Assembly (NCBI RefSeq): GCF_001411555.2 | Contig: NC_049912.1 | Location: forward strand, 20,444,341-20,508,340 | DNA length: 64,000 bases | Reading direction: 5' to 3' | Origin: Juglans regia | Taxonomy: Eukaryota; Streptophyta; Magnoliopsida; Fagales; Juglandaceae | Shown here: positions 34,101-45,825 of the stretch, one piece after another | Layout of the letters: the number at the start of each line of letters is the position of its first letter | How positions within the stretch are numbered: position 1 is the stretch's first letter | Translations under genes and position numbers: made by a program | Notes under the pieces: generated by a model | Databases searched by the model: none | What the model was told of the DNA's origin: nothing | The model's input: only the letters and a program-made list of their open reading frames with translations

Positions 34101-36860
34101 TTACAGATTGGTTGTTCTTGTCCTTGTAAATCGTAAGTCAGGAGCTTGGATAAATCCCCACATTTATGAAGGTTTCATACATTTTGCAAAAGGCATGTCT
34201 CATTGGTTGAGTCCTATTTCCTGAGGTTGATTTCCCGAGAATCGTTTCTTATGTAACCTTAAAACAGGTACCTGGGGTTACTGACGTGGGTTTAGTGCCA
34301 AGACGAGTGAATAAGATTGCTATCCTAGGTGGAGGACTACTGGGCTCTGGAATAGCAACGACATTAATTCTTGGTGGTTATCAAGTAATCCTGAAAGAAG
34401 TAGATGACAAATCCTTGGAGGCTGGGATTGATAGAGTCAGAGGTGAGGCTAGACTTATCTTACTGATATTTACAACTATTTTTTGTTTCTCGAAAGTTTG
34501 AAATCTTATTTTATGGCATTCCTTTTCATCCAGCCAATTTGCAAAGCCGTGCGCATAAAGGGAAAATGTCTCAAGAGAAGTTTGAGAAAACCGTCACTCT
34601 ACTCAAGGGTGTCCTCAACTACGAAAACTTTAAAGATGTGGATATGGTGATAGAGGTAGTTCACAATGCATTAGTTTACCTTTGTCATTGTTGTTGATTC
34701 AGAAACCAGGGAAAAAAAGATGTTCAGTATTTGCCGTTGATCCTTGGAACAGGCTGTTATCGAGAATGTTTCTCTAAAGCAACAAATTTTTAGTGATCTT
34801 GAAAAGTATTGCCCACCACATTGCATACTTGCCAGCAACACTAGCACAATTGACTTGAACCTGATTGGAGATAGGACAATTTCCCAAGATCGAATTGTTG
34901 GAGCTCATTTCTTCTGGTAGTACAAGATTTACTGCTATTGTTTTTCATCTGCAATCTGTTGTGCTTAATTGTTTCACTATGCTTCTCATGCAGTCCGGCT
35001 CATATCGTGCCACTTTTGGAGATTGTTCATACTAAGCAGACTTCTCCCCAAGTGATTGTTGATTTGCTAGACATAGGGAAAAACATTGGGAAAACTCCAG
35101 TGGTGGTTGGAAATTGCACTGGCTTTGCTGTCAACAGGATGTTCTTCCCTTACACACAAGCTTCTATTTTTCTCATCGAGCGTGGTACAGATCTCTATGA
35201 GATTGATGGGGCCATTACCAAATTCGGAATGCCTATGGGCCCTTTCAGGTTTTTAATCAATATCTAATATTGTGACCCAGTCATCTTATCTGGTGGTTGT
35301 TCTCAACTTGATCTAAATCATCATTCACTTAACTGGCTCTTACTTCTTATTTTATCCCCGCAGATTGGTTGACGTGGTTGGTTTTGGTGTCACAATTGCA
35401 ACTGGCATGCAATTTGTTCAGAATTTTCCTGAGCGAACATATAAATCAATGCTTATCCCCCTTTTGCAGGAGGATAAGAGAGAAGGTATGAATTTGGCAT
35501 TCAAAGTTTAGAGGAAAAATAGTTGATTATTTTAACACAATGGGTGAAATGAGAAACCTATTCAAATTCAGTATGAATCTTTTCAGTATTTCTTGGTTGA
35601 CCATGGACTCTGTTTCAGGTGAGACTACGCGCAAAGGGTTCTATTTGTATGATGAGAAATGCAAAGCCAGCCCTGATCCTGAATTAGCAAAATATATTGA
35701 GAAGTCGAGGAGCATTAATGGTGTAACTATTGACCCTAAGGTCTCTCTCTCTCACACAGAGTACACTCACATGAGCACACATACTTGCCCACCCACACAC
35801 ATACTTAGATAGACGTTTTTGATATAGCTTCTATATTTGACATCTCACCTGTTATACCAAGCTGGGTATTATGAACAATATTATATTGCTAGCTGTAAAA
35901 TGAACTAGTCTCCTATATAATTTTTTCTTATATTTTTAATTGAACTTGGAAACAGCTAATGAAATTAGCAGAAAAGGACATTGTGGAGATGATATTCTTT
36001 CCCGTGGTGAATGAGGCCTGCCGAGTCCTTGCCGAAGGTATTGCAGTCAATGCATCAGACCTTGATGCTGCTGCTGTTATGGGAATGGGTTTCCCTCCCT
36101 ACAGGTTTGTTTAGTTTCATTGATTTAATGTAAGTTTCCGAGCTTCATTCAATTCTTGCTAAACCTGTTGCGGGCAATTGATCAGGGGAGGCATCATGTT
36201 CTGGGCCGATTCTCTCGGATCCAAATACATTTATTCAAAATTGGAGGAATGGTCTATGATTTATGGAGAATTCTTCAAGCCCTGTGCCTATTTGGCTGAA
36301 AGAGCAGCCAAGGGGACTCCTCTGGTGAGAAAACAAAAAAAGAATTCTGTCTATCCTCTAATATTGCAATCTATTTGCTATACACACATCCTTGATGCAT
36401 GACAGGACTAGTTTTCAAAAGGTGAATCCATGCCCACATGTGTGACATGAGGCATAGGATTGCTGAAAAAATTCGGTTGAACCCTGCAGATTTTCACTGC
36501 GGCAAAACTCTTCTGATTTATAAAGCAAGCAGTAACATAGACATAGTTTTATTTATATCGTTAGGGTTCAAATTCATGTTAAACCACCACTTGTCCAAAA
36601 AAATTAAGCGGATGGAAAACGATAAATTTAATTATTTAAATTATATCTTAACACTAGACATAAATTATTGAACGAATCGAGATTATGGTAGACAACTTCG
36701 AAAACAAAAACTGATTTGAAGAGTTCAATCACTTGATAATTTAGAATCATCGTAAGCCTATCCTTGCTCACCGGAATTGCCTCCTGGGTCCTAACGGTTC
36801 TTGCACTGTTTCCTTTGCAGAGTTCTCCAAAAGAGGAAGCAACACCTCAGTTAATGTGAG
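29264..36860 (+). CDS. MFP2: MFP2 copy 1: peroxisomal beta-oxidation multifunctional protein, frameshift in exon 3
   Basis: Enoyl-CoA hydratase/3-hydroxyacyl-CoA dehydrogenase of peroxisomal fatty-acid beta-oxidation; [10 protein letters not shown] points to MFP2 rather than AIM1. Eighteen exons with GT-AG junctions: 29264-29372, 30363-30434, 30549-30618, 30746-30805, 30963-31030, 31183-31264, 31724-31779, 33237-33539, 33636-33722, 34268-34442, 34534-34655, 34753-34916, 34994-35248, 35364-35485, 35619-35740, 35956-36104, 36186-36324, 36822-36860; about 730 codons against about 725 in the family. The hydratase part keeps both catalytic Glu ([16 protein letters not shown]). The dehydrogenase part keeps the nucleotide-binding GGGLLGSG, the His of GAHFF.PAH, the Glu of PLLEIV and NCTGFAVNR. 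Exon 3 is 70 bases instead of the expected 69; the extra base after GGFDVN puts TGA in frame. The end is ATPQLM, not an SRL/SKL-type PTS1. So it may be a recent pseudogene, or the indel a sequence error. Confidence 0.85.
29598..29650 (+). pseudogene. Exon-1-like MFP2 relic inside intron 1
   Basis: Reads [14 protein letters not shown], which parallels [13 protein letters not shown] (exon 1 of copy 1) and [13 protein letters not shown] (copy 2). At the DNA level GGGAGCTGACGGG is identical to copy 2. It lies about 225 bases after the true exon 1, has no donor in the right place, and decays after the ACCATTATC stretch. Likely a leftover of another MFP2 copy. Confidence 0.5.
29775..29813 (+). pseudogene. 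Exon-8-like MFP2 relic inside intron 1
   Basis: TAGTCCAAGGGGACGAAG is identical to exon 8 of the same gene (33247-33264), and the bases before it (ACTCTAAAAAAC) are also close to the exon 8 start ACGTCAAAAT. After the match it continues GAGTCATAG, unlike exon 8 here but in line with the family's GEE.HS continuation. Too short to prove descent on its own. Confidence 0.4.
31975..32112. mobile_element. CACTA-type MITE in intron 7 of MFP2 copy 1
   Basis: 138 bp, beginning CACTACAAGAAAAAC and ending TTTCTTGTAGTG, the canonical CACTA (En/Spm) terminal inverted repeats, with the 3-bp target duplication CGT at 31972-31974 and 32113-32115. Non-coding. Confidence 0.85.
32217..32893. mobile_element. 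Non-autonomous hAT element in intron 7 of MFP2 copy 1
   Basis: 677 bp. Perfect 8-bp target duplication ATCCTGAT (32209-32216 and 32894-32901). Ends TAGGGCTGCAAAT and, in reverse complement, TAGGGGTGGTAAAC, as in plant hAT elements. The two ends are GC-rich with many GGTCCGGT/GACCGGAC motifs in inverted array; the centre is AT-rich. No coding capacity. Confidence 0.85.
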
Positions 36861-38608
36861 ATCAGTTTGATCGTTGCAGCGCCTGCTTGGTTAAGAATTC
36901 CCTTATATCTTCTTCCTCTCTTTGGCATTTTGGCTCAAACATCCATAAACAAGAACTCCCTCATGAGGGAAACCATCTTCACCAAAAACTATTCGAGGAA
37001 TGACAGTACTCAAGCTGTTTGTGTATGTTGTGGATTATGTGTAGTGGGAGAAATATAGGTGGGAAACTGTGATATATAGCAATTGAAAGAATCGTTGGTA
37101 TTTTGTATATTTGAAGATAGGAAACAAATAAGGGTACGTATGACGTGTTTAGAAAAAATAAATGCGAAACATTGATGCAAAAACAACGGTGTAATCGTGA
37201 AATAATAATTATGTGTTAGAATAATTTCTAATGTGGGCTTCATTGGATTGCATGTTTATAAAACTGGTTAGATATATATAGTTCGCAATGGTACTTTGGC
37301 TTAACCCATTAAGTCGAGTGATCATTTGGAGTTTATTGCACCTTAGTAATATAGGATTATATTCTATTTAAATTGTGATAAATTACGTATGTAGGGCCCG
37401 GAAGTTTAAGGGTCTTATTCTGGAATTTTTCTAGACCCTATTGGAATTTTGAGTCCTTAATAGAAGGACTCCATAAGTTTTCTATTTATAATATGTTAGA
37501 TCCCCTCTCCTCTCCATACGTCCATTGGTTTGCCCAATTGAAAGCTAATATTTTTGTGAGGAGCAAAGAGGAGAAGATCTGTCTGCATTCCTTAATCATG
37601 ACTTCCGCAAGTATATTTTCTATATTTCCTATCCTGTATTTGTCCATTAAGATACTTATTTCTAGCATGTTTTCTAGTTTTTACATTATATGTTGTTATT
37701 GTTTTCTGCTATGATATCAATGGAGTGCTAGTGAGAGAGGATAGCGTAGGTTCTCTCTTCCAAGATAGACGTTGTGTGAAAGACTATTATGTTGTTGGGG
37801 TTTTCTGCTATGATATCAAGAGACTGAGCTATTGGGATCCATTCACTCATACCTGCATCTAATCTCAAAACACTCTCAAACTATTATTTATCTCTTACAA
37901 TTTATGTTTATATCCAACTCTTTAATAAAAGTTATTGGTCATCTAATCTAGATTGAACAGTGTGTGGATACAAGTTATAATAATCTCAACTGAATGATAA
38001 ATGATTTAAGTTTTTCTATGAATCTCTTAATTTGATATAATATCGTAAGACAAAAAGTTAGAGAGGAAAAAAAGAGTAATGCTAATCTTCATTCTATATT
38101 TTGTCTTCTTTATCTTTAATTAGTCATATTTGTTGATGCAGCTTCTTATAAGTGGCTTCATGATTAATAATTTAAACAGTACTATTAGATTGGCGAAAAC
38201 AAAAAATTAAAATAAAAAAAAAAAAATCTTAAAAACAAAAGATATAACATACTAAATAAGATACTCATTATATTGTAAATGAAAAATAATTTGAGCAGGT
38301 TTTGAGCATGTAAATCTATTTAAAAAATCATAAATTTCATTATAAAAAAAATGATTTTTTCATAACTTTTTAGGACGATATTATTTTTTTAAAACAAGTA
38401 TAAGAGAATTGTCGAAAAAAAAAAAGTACACGAGAATTGTCGGGACTAAACTTATATCTAAGGTTGGCAATTCTAAATTACATAGTAACTCACAGCATGG
38501 CTAGCATTAAAGGCGTCACCGAAAACCCCTCTACCTTGGACAGTTGAAAATATCATTTTAGATCCACCTATAAAATAAGAAAAGAAAAAAGACATCAACT
38601 TCGATCCA
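36861..38608. other. 3' flank of MFP2 copy 1, intergenic
   Basis: The first few hundred bases are the likely 3' UTR. At 37690-37830 the string TTTTCTGCTATGATATCAA occurs twice about 100 bases apart; its resemblance to a Copia primer-binding region may mark an LTR remnant, but no LTR borders were found. The rest is AT-rich and without genes. Confidence 0.4.
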
Positions 38609-38622
38609 AGTACTTCTTATGA
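38609..38622 (+). repeat. Left 14-bp target-site duplication of LINE
   Basis: AGTACTTCTTATGA; repeated perfectly at 39501-39514. Confidence 0.85.
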
Positions 38623-39500
38623 GGAAAGTGGTGGAGAGGCTATATTGTCCTATATGTCTTGAGGGAGGGGAATCAGTAGCCCAAGCAGTTGCCCTGCTGC
38701 TCAGGACATCTGGGGTTGGTGCTCTATAAAGCTACAAAAAAGTCCTCACACTGGGAGGATATTCTTGGACTTGGTTGAAGTACTGATCATGGAAGAGATG
38801 GTTGTGGTCTCGAGGAGAATATGATATAGAAGGAACATGGTGGTATTCCAATATGAGTTCAAACATCCAAATGTGGCGGTGAAGTAGGCTCTTGAGAATC
38901 TGCAAATGATGAAGGCTCTACATGCCCAGAAACCTGAGCAATCTAGCTCAATCAATATGGTGGTTCAAAGTTGGAACCCCTCAACTAAGAATTTCTTCAA
39001 GATAAATTGGGATGCGGTTGTGGACAAGATTAATTGTAAAGTGGGAATAGGCATCGTAGTAAGGGATGAGAATGGGCTGGTTACTGCAGCCATGAGACAG
39101 AATAAGTCTATGTTTCCTGATCCTTTATTGGTAGAAGCTGTTGGAGCTTTTGAAGTTGTCGGAGCTTTTGAAGCTATCAAGTTTGGGATGCATCTGGTAC
39201 TCTCAAAAATCCTTATAGAAGGTGATTCACTTCAGATTGTCCAAGCAATTACAAGGGAAGATGAGTCTTGGTTAGCAGTAGGTTTGCTTGTCAGTGATAT
39301 CAAGGATTAGTTACAGTTCTTTGGCAATTGGTCTATACACCATGTGAAAAGGGACCTAAACATTGTAGCTCACACTCTAGCTCGAAATGCTCTTTTTGTT
39401 TCTGATGTGATTATAGACATGGAGGAGGCTCCTTCATGCATTATTCTGTTGTTATCTGTTCTTGAATTTGAATAATATGATGTATCCTTTTAAAAAAAAA
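38623..39500 (+). mobile_element. 5'-truncated LINE (L1 type) with RNase H tail
   Basis: 878 bp ending in a short poly-A run (39491-39500) and flanked by a perfect 14-bp duplication, the signature of target-primed reverse transcription. Only the 3' end of the LINE is present, with an RNase H-like region. Confidence 0.85.
38906..39475 (+). pseudogene. LINE-encoded RNase H-like domain
   Basis: Open from 38906 to 39310 (134 codons): WNPSTKNFFKINWDAVVDK gives the first acidic position of an RNase H fold, followed by GIGIVVRDENGLV, EAIKFGM (second acidic site) and ILIEGDSLQIVQAI (third). A stop after SDIKD is followed in the same frame by WSIHHVKRDLNIVAHTLARN (the last His/Asp-like region) to about 39475. 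Plant L1 elements are known to carry such a C-terminal RNase H. A repeated VGAFEVVGAFEA suggests a small internal duplication (24 bases) near 39140-39175. Confidence 0.75.
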
Positions 39501-39514
39501 AGTACTTCTTATGA
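39501..39514 (+). repeat. Right 14-bp target-site duplication of LINE
   Basis: AGTACTTCTTATGA after the poly-A tail. Confidence 0.85.
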
Positions 39515-39839
39515 TAGGTAATAAGAAGGATTAATCCATGTGGTTAGTTATTATAGAAGGATTGCAAGGCCCTCTAACTCAGAGCATTGGCAATGGGCTA
39601 GCCATTTGCCAATGCAAGTCTAAATTAGAAGTCAAAATAAGAAAAACCGTCTGCATTGGCCTAGCCATTTTGATGAAGTTTAACATTTCATCTACAGTAT
39701 ATGTTACCTCCTCTCTATATCTGGCGAGCTCCTATTCACAGACCAAATTATTATTTTATCATTTTTCTACTTTCCCGCTGATTCTTTCGCTCGGTTTTTC
39801 TCTGTCTTCGTCCCCAAAACCCTCCATTTCATCTTTCTT

Positions 39840-40010
39840 TCATTTCTTTCTCCCGAAACTTCCTTCTTCTTCGTTTTCTTTTTCTCCCGAAGCTTTTCTC
39901 TTCTTCGCCCGTTTCTTCTTTTCTTCATTTCTTTCTCCCGAAACCCCTTATCTTCTTCGTTTTCTTTTTCTCCCGAAGCTTCTTCATTCCACGCCCGTTT
40001 CTTCTTTTCT
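39840..40010 (+). repeat. CT-rich tandem repeat, 85-bp unit, two copies
   Basis: CATTTCTTTCTCCCGAAAC starts at 39841 and again at 39926; the rest of the unit (CTTCTTCGTTTTCTTTTTCT, CCCGAAGCTT, CGCCCGTTTCTTCTTTTCT) repeats in the same order. The long CT-rich frame across it is compositional. Confidence 0.75.
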
Positions 40011-41288
40011 TCGCCCTTTTCATCTTCAACCCGCAAGCCATAATCTTCTGGTTCATTCTTGCCGAGACGTCGCTCTTCCTCAGCCCGCAAGCGTCCCCTT
40101 CTCTCCACCCGTTGCCGTTGTCTTCGTTCTCTACAAACGTAAGTTTCTCTTCCTCGCTCTTCTCTCCCTCTTCTCTGTGTATTCTCTGTGCCGTCTCCTC
40201 TCTCCCTCTTCCTCGATTCTCACTTTATCTTCTTCGAGTGATTAAATCACCTCCTCTTTTGCTTTGCAAGGAGAAATAATTGTTGAATCGGCTTCATTCC
40301 ACGAATCGTCAAAACAGGTTCTTGAATCGGCTTGGCTCTACAGCACCTGCCACTACAAATTTGCCACTACCGTTGTGTGATTTGGGTAAATACTTTGCTA
40401 TTTTTTTTCTTTTTGAGGATGAAATGGTACGATGCTTTTTGTGATTTGGGTAATTTTACACGAATCGGCATGATGCTTTTTGTGCTTAATTTCTGTTGGG
40501 AATCTAGATTGAGTTAAAATAATGTTGTTTATATACTCAAATCCATCTCTTTCCGTGTCAAATTTGTGGCATTTTCATGATGAGATAAGAGGCGCACACA
40601 CACACACACATATGTATAGACTGATTTGGATAATGTGTATTGCGTATTTGTGATCTGTTTTGGTGTGCTTAATCCTATTGCAGCAAGTGCCCCTAGACCT
40701 TCCCAACCAAATGCCTGTCCACAAAGATCAGGGCCTTCCCCATGGTTCTCTTATGGGGGAATGTTGAAATTCCTAGTTTCCTGTATGATGGTGTTGATAG
40801 TGGGGTCTATCTAGTTAGTGTAATATAGCTTGAAAACCTGTGCAAGTGTTATATGAGCCAGGGATGTTGGAATTTTTTGTAAGTGAGCAAACTGGTTGTG
40901 TAATTTTCATGATGAAGTCCTTGTTTTCCCGGGCTTGAATTGTGAAGTCGTTGCTGGAAAAAGGTCCATATATATATGTACTAGTCCTTACAAGTTACAA
41001 GTATTGTTTTGCCATTTTGATCCCCCTCCTTTCAGATTCTTATAGAGAATGATAAAGGAATAATGGTTATAAGATTATGAATAGTTGAATACTAGAAAGA
41101 GTTAAGTCCTGCCAAGAGGAAAAGAAACTTGTAAAAATATATTGAAATTAGTGTTTCAGTTTGCTGCTTTGGAATTTCACTACTTGATATATGTTTCACT
41201 ACTTGCCTCAATATTTTGGAATTTCAGTTTGTTGCTTTGGACTGTTTTGTTGCGATAAGCATGCTGCCCCATTAGATTATTCATATGC

Positions 41289-41291
<3 letters not shown>

Positions 41292-41330
<39 letters not shown>
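41292..41330. repeat. (TA)n microsatellite
   Basis: Uninterrupted TA array inside the 2.9-kb TIR element. Confidence 0.85.
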
Positions 41331-41331
<1 letters not shown>

Positions 41332-42472
41332 CAGTTTCCATGATTCATAGGGTTTTATATATATATTATGAAGTTAGGATTTCACCTTTAGATTGCTGCT
41401 GAGTTAGTGAGTTAGTGTTTCAGTTTGCTGCTGAGTTAGTGAGTTAGTTAATAAGTTTGAGTTAGTGTTTCAGTTACAGCATATTGATTTTTTTTGCTTA
41501 TTTTTGGCTACTCTTTTCAACCTACCTAGAATGCAGATTTTTGATATTTGTATGCTGAAAATATATACCCCATATATTTTTGTATGCTGAAAATATATGC
41601 ACATATGGACTGTGTGCTGAAAATATATGCACCTTTTTGTATATATGATATTATATTATGGAAAATATATGCACCTTTTCTTAACTGTTTTTGGGATAAT
41701 TTGTGGACTATTTTAGCTCATTTATGGACTGTATTGGGATGAATTGTGGACTGTATTGGGTATTTGTGAACTGTTTTTTAGATAATTGTGGACTGTCATA
41801 CAGATGGCATTGGGATGAATTTTCTTCTATTTTAGCTGTTTTTGGGATAACTTTCTTCTATTTCTAAACTGTTTTTGGGATAATTTTCTTCTATTTTAGC
41901 TCATATATAATTTGGTTATATATGTATTAGGCTTCTTCAGTGTCAAGATTTTCACAAAATAATATGTTTCTTGTCTTGCATTTGACATTTCAAGTGACTG
42001 CTTTTGGTTAACCATGCAGAAAATTTGCTGTGAGCCTTTTGGCTTACATGTTTTTTTTTTTTTTTTCCAACTTTATTTGTGAGTTTGATATGTTCATTTG
42101 AAGTTGTTGGCATGTTTATTAGATTCAACTACAATTCTAAATGTAAATGTTGAGTAGAAGAAATGTTGGTATGTTTATATATGTGATTGTTGGGTGAATG
42201 GTTGACAAAATATATTTATTCAATAATTAGGTTGAAAGAAAAAATATTTGAAAAATAATAATATTTTTTATTAATAAAGTTATTAATTAATATATCAACT
42301 GTATTTGTAAAAAAAAAAAAAATTATATATATAATATTTTATTATTATTTGAACTTCAAGATAGCTAGTCCAATGTGGACTAATCTACCTACAAATTCAT
42401 ATTATAGCTAAAATCTAACATTCTAGCTAAAATTTGGAATTGGCAATGGCTAGGCCATTGCCAATGCTCTCA

Positions 42473-45014
42473 AAGTCAAATCTATATACAAAAGAGAGCA
42501 ACTATATGGCACACAGAATTACAAAAGTGACACTGGTCATTTCAGTGTCACGTCTAAGGGGTGGGCAACGGGCCCTACTGCTACACCCTGCCCCCATCCG
42601 CCTCGCCATCCCATGCCGAGGCGAGGCCCCACCTTGTAGGGAGAAATCTCAACTGGGGCAAAGGGTGGGCTAGCCCCAACGGGGACCTTGGCCCGACCCA
42701 GCCCAGCCCCTGCCCCCGCCCCACTACTTATATATATTTTATATAAATATATATAGTTATACATATTTATAAATATATGTTATTAGTTTTCCTATATATA
42801 AATATAGTAATATGTATTAAGTATAGTTTTTACTTTGTGCAAGTTACAATGTAGCTTAATGTGGCTTTTATATAGGAGGCCAAGACAATAATATGCACTA
42901 ATAAATTTAAAAACTATGTTATTAGTTTTTAAATTATGGTCATATTCACAAATTTAAATTTATAATTTAAGTCTAAAAATATATTTTTGGTTACTTTTGG
43001 GCCCAAAAATATTTTCTAGTCCCAGTAGGCCATGGGCACTATTGGAGTGGGAGGGGGGTGGGGTGAATGAGAGGTCTGCCCCCGCATCCTGAGGGTGGGG
43101 TGCGGGGGTGAAAATTATAGTTCATTCTGCATATTTTAGTTATGTATGTGTTATGCGTCTCATGTATCTCACGTTACATAAGACACGTACGTTTTCATAA
43201 GATCTAGTGTAAGATAAGTTCAAAATAATTAATCAGATGATTATTCAGATGCATGGTACCAATGCGACTTATGGGTGGATGTGCAAGCCATGGAGCTAAG
43301 CGTGATCCACCATAATATGCTATAATACTATTAGCAGCTCCCCTTGCTATCACAGGATGTGGGATCAGTGCACAACTTTGCACACATGGTTAAGTGTGTG
43401 AGCCAATATGATAAGTAAGACAAGTCAGATAAACCAATATAAGTCATACATGTCATAAACATACGTATGAATGATCATGATTTTAAGTTCTCAGCATGAA
43501 ATATTTTATGACAACCTTATGTTAAGTATGTTTACGTTATGATGAGTTTCTTACTGAGTTATCGACTCATTTTAGTTGTTTGATGTTTATAAACCACCCC
43601 AGGTCAGAATATTTATGAAGGAAGAGCTGCAGGACGAGACTTAGTTTAGGGAGGTGTGATAGCGGCCTAGAAAATGTATAGAGATTTGAGTTATGATTTT
43701 TATGGTATGAACTTTGTGAATTTTTAATAAATGCTTCCGCACACTCTCATTTATAATTTTAGCATTTTAATACAGAACAACTCTAATTATTATAAGTAAT
43801 TTTTGTACTTGGCGCTTCTTTTAGAAAAAGAAACAAATATATTTTTAAGTCAGTTTGAATAGTAAAACTCTTACTCCCGTGATTTTCTAAAAGAAATAAC
43901 ATCTTTCTTTACTGTGGGGTGCGGGATGCTACAACTTGTGTTTATTAAATTAAAAAGAAATGATATTTGTGGTCGCGAGCAAGTGTCTTGTACTTCTTTT
44001 AAAAAAAATGAATAAATATAAAATCCATATAAAAAAATTTAATTTTGTTAATGGTAGATTCTACTTTTTAAAAAAAGAATGCGCGATGCTTGCATAAATC
44101 ATGACTGCATTATTCTAAATTAAATTAGATAAGGCCTGTGATTGCATGGAATAGAGTTTTCCTGGAGAGTTATGCTTAGAATGGGATTACATTTTTATTG
44201 GGAGAGGGCCTGGGGACCGGATGCTGAGTAAAGAGCATATTTACATGCTCCAATAGAACTAGAAAGTGAAAAATAGTAAGGAATCAATTCCCATGTAGCT
44301 CATGCCGGTTGATCTCTCTTTCTCCCTTCTCTCTCTCTCTCTCTCTCTCCTCCGAAGCAATCACCTTTGAAATACCTCTCAGTCATGCTCCCTCTATCTC
44401 ATCGAATTCTCATGTGCAATCATGTAGGAGAAAGTGAGTTTCATTAACAAAAATAATGCTACGAGTCTACGACTATGATGCCAAACCAATTAGAAGATGG
44501 AAACAGCCAGAGAAGGTGCTCCCAACTACCCAATACTATTCCAGGCCCTTGGATGCCCTTTTTTGGCTCTGTTTCCAGACTTATATTATTTTCTCTCCTA
44601 TTCTCTTTCTATTCCTTTCCTATTTATTATACAAGTTATCCTACCTGTCACATACTTACAACAATCATTGCTGCTGGGGCTGATCAACGACGAAATGGGC
44701 GACATGTTTGAGATTGGAGAGAGCTTGAGGAGAAAGAGAGAGCTTTGCGAAGACAAAATCAGCGACGAGTTTGGGATGAGAGGGAGAGCGACTAATGAAA
44801 AGGGAGAAGAGAGGGGAGAAGAGAAAGAGAAAGGGAGAGAAAATGGGAGCTCAGGGTGAGAAGGGAGAAGAGAACGAGGGCTTCAGGAGGGTGTTATCTC
44901 CTCTCCTCAACTCACACCTACTAAGAATGAAGTAAATTGCCTACATGTCAAGTTTTTATTGGAGCGTATAAAACACAAATACACCACGTCCAGTTTGAAT
45001 TCATTCTTTTTTAT
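42473..45014. other. Intergenic with two GC-rich islands
   Basis: 42544-42722 is very GC-rich (GGGGTGGGCAACGGGCC at its left edge, GCCCCTGCCCCCGCCCC at its right) and 43020-43115 is its G-rich counterpart; the pair may be the two ends of a non-autonomous hAT-like element, but no duplication was found. Between about 44240 and 44980, ACATGCTCCAATAGA and TTATTGGAGCGTATAAA face each other and may be TIRs of another MITE. The open frames at 44456-44859 share no family features. Confidence 0.4.
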
Positions 45015-45825
45015 GGGAGCTGTTGTAGGCATACAAGGATCCCACACACTGATCATGTGACATTATGCCACGTCATTTTTTTTTCGAGAAAGTGAGTATC
45101 AGGAAGAGAAAAGTTGTGTAGAGTTCCTAGCCCTGCGTTACTGCCATGCCATCCCGTCTGTAGAGTTTCCAACCCTACATCCATTTCACAAGCTTTTATT
45201 CCCACCCAACATCCCGCACGTCTTCTTCAGCAACCCAACTTCGGCAACTGATAACTCTCTCTTTCTCTCTGACATTCTTTTCTCCAACTTTTCCACTTCC
45301 ATTCTCTAGTTTACTTTTTCTTCATTTTTTTTTTCTTTTTCTGTTTGTAGTTATCGTCGACCCCGTCCCTAACGTTCCTGGAAGTTACACTCACGTTGGA
45401 GCCCTCACAGGCAGGTATGCACAAGATGGAATGGGAACAAAAAATTTTACACATTCCTTTTATACGAAGTTGGGAAATATTGGAAAAAATGACATTTTTA
45501 CACATTCTCATATTTGTACACATTCAATATAGAGTTCTAATTTGTTATGCATCATTTGTTTTTTATCACCTTTTGTTATCACCTTTACTTGCATCTTCCC
45601 AGTCGTGTTATGACCTTGCATTTTTTTTTGTTATGACCTTGTATTTGTTTTCTAGTCTGAAGTATGTATTTGTGTTCTAGTATGAAGTGCATTTTATGTT
45701 TGAAGTCTGAAGTGTGTTCTAGTATGAAACCATATGTATACTACGAGTTTTAAAAAAATTTCGGTTATATAATCTTGGTTTTGTATAGAACTGTTTTATA
45801 TATTTATTTTATAGCTATAATCAAG

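Larger units (their letters stand above)
39582..42469. mobile_element. 2.9-kb element with palindromic terminal inverted repeats
   Basis: Left end GAGCATTGGCAATGGGCTAG and right end, in reverse complement, GAGCATTGGCAATGGCCTAG; similarity continues for about 32 bases. Each end is itself almost a palindrome (GCATTGGCAATGG against CCATTGCCAATGC), so it could fold into a hairpin. A possible 3-bp target duplication TCA lies at 39579-39581 and 42470-42472. The interior has a CT-rich block with GTAAG- and TTGCAG-type splice-like signals (40138, 40678) and otherwise AT-rich, repeat-poor DNA. No transposase seen. The superfamily is not settled. Confidence 0.6.

Noticed and set aside
37690..37830. Repeated TTTTCTGCTATGATATCAA as a Copia LTR/primer-binding border
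   Set aside because: No TG...CA LTR borders, target duplication or coding remains nearby.
39538..40245. 235-codon Ser/Phe/Leu-rich frame (and a 113-codon Lys/Glu-rich frame opposite)
   Set aside because: Both come from a CT-rich tract with an 85-bp repeat; composition explains the open frames.
44497..44859. 120-codon frame with a hydrophobic half and a Glu/Arg/Lys-rich half
   Set aside because: The charged half is a purine-rich low-complexity run; three overlapping frames are open in the same place, which points to composition.
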